Shown: piece by piece, positions 61,912 to 64,000 of the stretch
Numbering within the stretch: position 1 is the first letter of the stretch
How the letters are laid out: every line of letters starts with the position of its first letter
Program-made: the position numbers and the translations under genes
Source: Bacteroidaceae bacterium
Lineage (GTDB): Bacteria; Bacteroidota; Bacteroidia; Bacteroidales; Bacteroidaceae
Assembly (NCBI GenBank): GCA_017464345.1
Contig: JAFUAH010000007.1
Location: forward strand, 1 to 64,000
Direction of reading: 5' to 3'
Length of the DNA stretch: 64,000 nt
Notes under the pieces: generated by a model
The model's database searches: none
What the model saw: the letters and a program-made list of their open reading frames with translations, nothing else
What the model was told of the DNA's origin: nothing

Positions 61912-62676
61912 TCACTGAATCTGGGTCAGATAAGGCTTGATATCGCGATTATAGTCGCCACCCATAGCCTGAATTTTACCTTTTGGTCCCACCAGTATAA
62001 TCCAAGGGATATTGCGAATACCGTAGCGAGCCAGCAGTGGACTGCTCCAACCCCGATAGTCACAATAGGTATGCCAGTGTGTGGTGTCTTCGATGGTCTC
62101 CCGTACACGACCGAATTCGGGATCTACGTCCAGACTGTAAGAAATGGCATAGAGGCTGTCGGGATGGTCGCGCAGAGCCTGACGTACATGATAGTTAAGC
62201 GAGGAAGAGCCATGCCGCCAGTCAGCCCAGAAGACAATGAGCAAATAGGTGCCAGGCTTATGTTCGACAATGTCGGATTTGGGCAGCCGGCCCCCGATGG
62301 AAAGAAGCTTTTTGCCCATCTTCTGCTGTTGTGGCAGTATGCTGTCAGCCCCCTCCACACGCACCTGGTTCAGGCTAAGAGCATCACCACGAATACGGAT
62401 ATCGCTGCCCGAATGGGCCTGAAAGCCCAAGGTAGAATAGTTGGGATAGAGAATGACATAGGTATATGGACCGCCGTCTACTGGAATTTGATAGTCAAAC
62501 TTCCCCTTGACAATGTGCAGTGTATCAAATGTGGACAATCCACCGTCAGGACTATATATGCGCAGATCGGCTTGAGGCAGATTGTCAAACTCCCCTCTAA
62601 TGCGCAACCTTCCCTTTTGCGGCCCACAAGCCACAAAAAGGAAGGTTGCAAATAATAGGGTGTAGGATAATTTCAT
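61912..62676 (-). CDS. TlpA-like lipoprotein with DUF4369-like N-domain, redox cysteines missing
   Basis: 254-aa lipoprotein (lipobox FVAC). Residues about 22-120 resemble the DUF4369 beta domain (GRLRIRGEFDNLPQADLRIY). Residues about 135-254 follow the thioredoxin/TlpA fold: GTYLLIVFWADWRHGSSSL where the active-site WCxxC normally sits, and IRNIPWIILVGPKGKI with the cis-Pro loop. The CxxC positions carry Arg-His-Gly-Ser, so disulfide exchange is not expected; a single Cys appears later (HTYCDYRGW). It is 3 nt downstream of the OmpA/TPR gene and probably cotranscribed with it. Confidence 0.8.
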   Translation of the reverse strand: MKLSYTLLFATFLFVACGPQKGRLRIRGEFDNLPQADLRIYSPDGGLSTFDTLHIVKGKFDYQIPVDGGPYTYVILYPNYSTLGFQAHSGSDIRIRGDALSLNQVRVEGADSILPQQQKMGKKLLSIGGRLPKSDIVEHKPGTYLLIVFWADWRHGSSSLNYHVRQALRDHPDSLYAISYSLDVDPEFGRVRETIEDTTHWHTYCDYRGWSSPLLARYGIRNIPWIILVGPKGKIQAMGGDYNRDIKPYLTQIQ

Positions 62677-62679
62677 TAC

Positions 62680-64000
62680 TTACTTTAGGAGACTAGCGAT
62701 GGTGCTGGCATACTGAGCAAATTCCAAGTCATTCTGGGCACGTGCTTTCAGTTCGGCATCCTGCTCCACAGCCTGCCGCAGATTGTTCACCAGTGCAGCG
62801 GTGTCATTGGTGCGTGCTGCCAGCACAGCACGGAGGTAGGCAGTGGTGGAGTCAGCCTTCTTGATGTGCTCCAGTGTGGTGCGAGCTGCCGCATAGTCGC
62901 CAGCCAGCAACTGAGCCAAGGCTGCTGTGTTTCCTGTGCTCTTGGCCAGACTTTGTGCTGCCTGTTGGTAATTCCCCTTGGCCACATTGTAGGCCCCCAG
63001 CACCTCGTTATAGGTATCGGCCCCGAAGCCTTGCGCCAGATAAGTCTCAGCAGCATCCAGATTACCGTTGCGCAACTCCATCAGAGCCAAGTTGGTATTC
63101 ACCTCTGCGGCACGGTTGCTGACGTTACGAGCCTGTGCCAGATAGTTGGCTGCAGCCTGATAGTCACCCTCGGCATAGGCCACCTGTGCCATATTGTTCA
63201 GTGCACGATAGTCACTGGGATAGAGACGCTGTATGGTACGGTTCCAGTCCTTTTGTTCAGCAGGAGTCTCCACCAGCATTGTGGCTCCGTATACCAGTTC
63301 CTCCAGACTCAGTTTCGAGGGATCCTGCTTGTACTGATTAAGAATTTCCTCATCACTACGACCTATGATTTCGTAATTCACGATGAGGCGTGCACGACGC
63401 AACTCAGGCATGATGCCATCCTTGATGTCGGTGTAGATGGCGCTCATGTTCCGAATTTGCTGTTCGCGTTCTTCGGGATCCTGATACATCGACAGGACGG
63501 AGAGGATGACCTGCTTGTCCTGCAAGTTACTTTGGCTGACGAGTGCCTGGAAACCGTCCCAGTCCTCAGCCGTATAACGGGTATTGATGTCAGCATCCAT
63601 CTTTATCTTCTTCAATTCCTTCTTCAGATAGTCGGCGCTAACGTTCTGACGGCGCTCTGCCAACTTTTCATTAAAGGAATATCGACCATCGGGCGAAGCG
63701 TATGCACTGACCTCGATGGCATCCAGTGCACGGCCCTCGGCATCGTCGTTAATCTCGCGCAGCACCTTCACCAAGTCCTTGATACTCACACTCTCCAATT
63801 CACTAGTGCGCAGGTTAGACTGAGCAATGAGGAACTTTATATTGGCCTCCTGTTTCTGTTCGATGACACGCTGGAACTGGTCGGGAGCCGTGGCCGCATT
63901 CACACTATTCAGACAGCGCGAAAGCAAGTCTTCAGTAGCCAATATGCCGTAGCCCACCTTCACGTCGGGCAACTGCTTTTGCTTCTTGCCCAACCGGGCA
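62680..64000 (-). CDS. OmpA-like/TPR envelope protein, 5' end beyond the window
   Basis: Partial gene: the frame is open to the last base, so the N-terminus, including any signal peptide, is missing. The visible 440 residues contain an OmpA-C-like segment (AIEVSAYASPDGRYSFNEKL with AERRQNVSADYLKK), usually peptidoglycan-binding, followed by at least four TPR-like repeats from about residue 240 (YRALNNMAQVAYAEGDYQAA; EVNTNLALMELRNGNLDAAE; YNVAKGNYQQAAQSLAKSTG). Related Bacteroidales proteins are periplasmic or outer-membrane lipoproteins of unknown function. A cell-wall anchoring role is inferred. Confidence 0.8.
   Translation of the reverse strand, partial: ARLGKKQKQLPDVKVGYGILATEDLLSRCLNSVNAATAPDQFQRVIEQKQEANIKFLIAQSNLRTSELESVSIKDLVKVLREINDDAEGRALDAIEVSAYASPDGRYSFNEKLAERRQNVSADYLKKELKKIKMDADINTRYTAEDWDGFQALVSQSNLQDKQVILSVLSMYQDPEEREQQIRNMSAIYTDIKDGIMPELRRARLIVNYEIIGRSDEEILNQYKQDPSKLSLEELVYGATMLVETPAEQKDWNRTIQRLYPSDYRALNNMAQVAYAEGDYQAAANYLAQARNVSNRAAEVNTNLALMELRNGNLDAAETYLAQGFGADTYNEVLGAYNVAKGNYQQAAQSLAKSTGNTAALAQLLAGDYAAARTTLEHIKKADSTTAYLRAVLAARTNDTAALVNNLRQAVEQDAELKARAQNDLEFAQYASTIASLLK

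Overview
The window reads as chromosomal DNA of a Bacteroidales bacterium, most likely a Prevotella/Paraprevotella-type member of the Prevotellaceae. The basis is: TonB-dependent and SusC/SusD outer-membrane proteins; Bacteroidota promoters (TTTG, about 19-21 nt, TAnnTTTG); a gldH gene; secreted proteins ending in a YDLxGRR...GxYIxxGKKVVxx tail; and syntenic blocks typical of the order (metF-holB-ricT-gldH and purH-mreBCD-mrdA-rodA). Most genes look GC-rich by eye. One long secreted-protein gene (42505-46644) is visibly AT-richer. Genus-level placement is inference.

Layout. 129-1604: a tyrosine recombinase, probably the edge of an integrated element that continues to the left. 2000-6964: a giant secreted alanine-rich protein, divergent from a TonB-dependent receptor and its partner lipoprotein (7330-11672). 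The space between them holds a perfect 27-bp inverted repeat outside both promoters. 11721-15471: metF-holB-ricT-gldH, closed by a strong shared terminator. 22-15.6 kb, minus strand: purH (cyclohydrolase half only)-mreB-mreC-mreD-mrdA-rodA, the cell-elongation operon. 22079-28578: a secreted EEP-fold phosphodiesterase/nuclease, a RecQ C-terminal-like protein with no helicase, a secreted HExGH protein and MTA/SAH nucleosidase.

28.9-32.8 kb: a candidate 6S-like RNA, two small lipoproteins, a MntA/HepT toxin-antitoxin pair and two tandem deoxynucleoside kinases. 33-39.3 kb, minus strand: dTDP-rhamnose genes rfbA, rfbD and rfbB, with an alpha-L-fucosidase and a GEVED protein inserted between them and no rfbC. 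Then tRNA-Ser(CGA), a GH3 glycosidase, a short MKKTYIIPQ-type peptide and a 1379-aa modular secreted protein. 46.9-51.9 kb: a PQQ-propeller lipoprotein, an esterase and a BNR_4 protein in one operon. 52-61.8 kb: yifB behind a SusC-SusD-GH85-like locus that looks like an N-glycan utilisation system. The right edge has a TlpA-like lipoprotein lacking its CxxC and the 3' part of an OmpA/TPR gene.

Themes. (1) At least seven proteins carry a T9SS-like C-terminal tail and several share N-terminal and carbohydrate-binding-like modules, so much of the window builds a glycan-handling cell surface. (2) Conserved proteins appear in reduced form: PurH without the transformylase, RecQ without the helicase, TlpA without cysteines. 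(3) Intergenic-type repeats have apparently been absorbed in frame into rfbD and yifB. No CRISPR array, rRNA or complete insertion sequence was seen.
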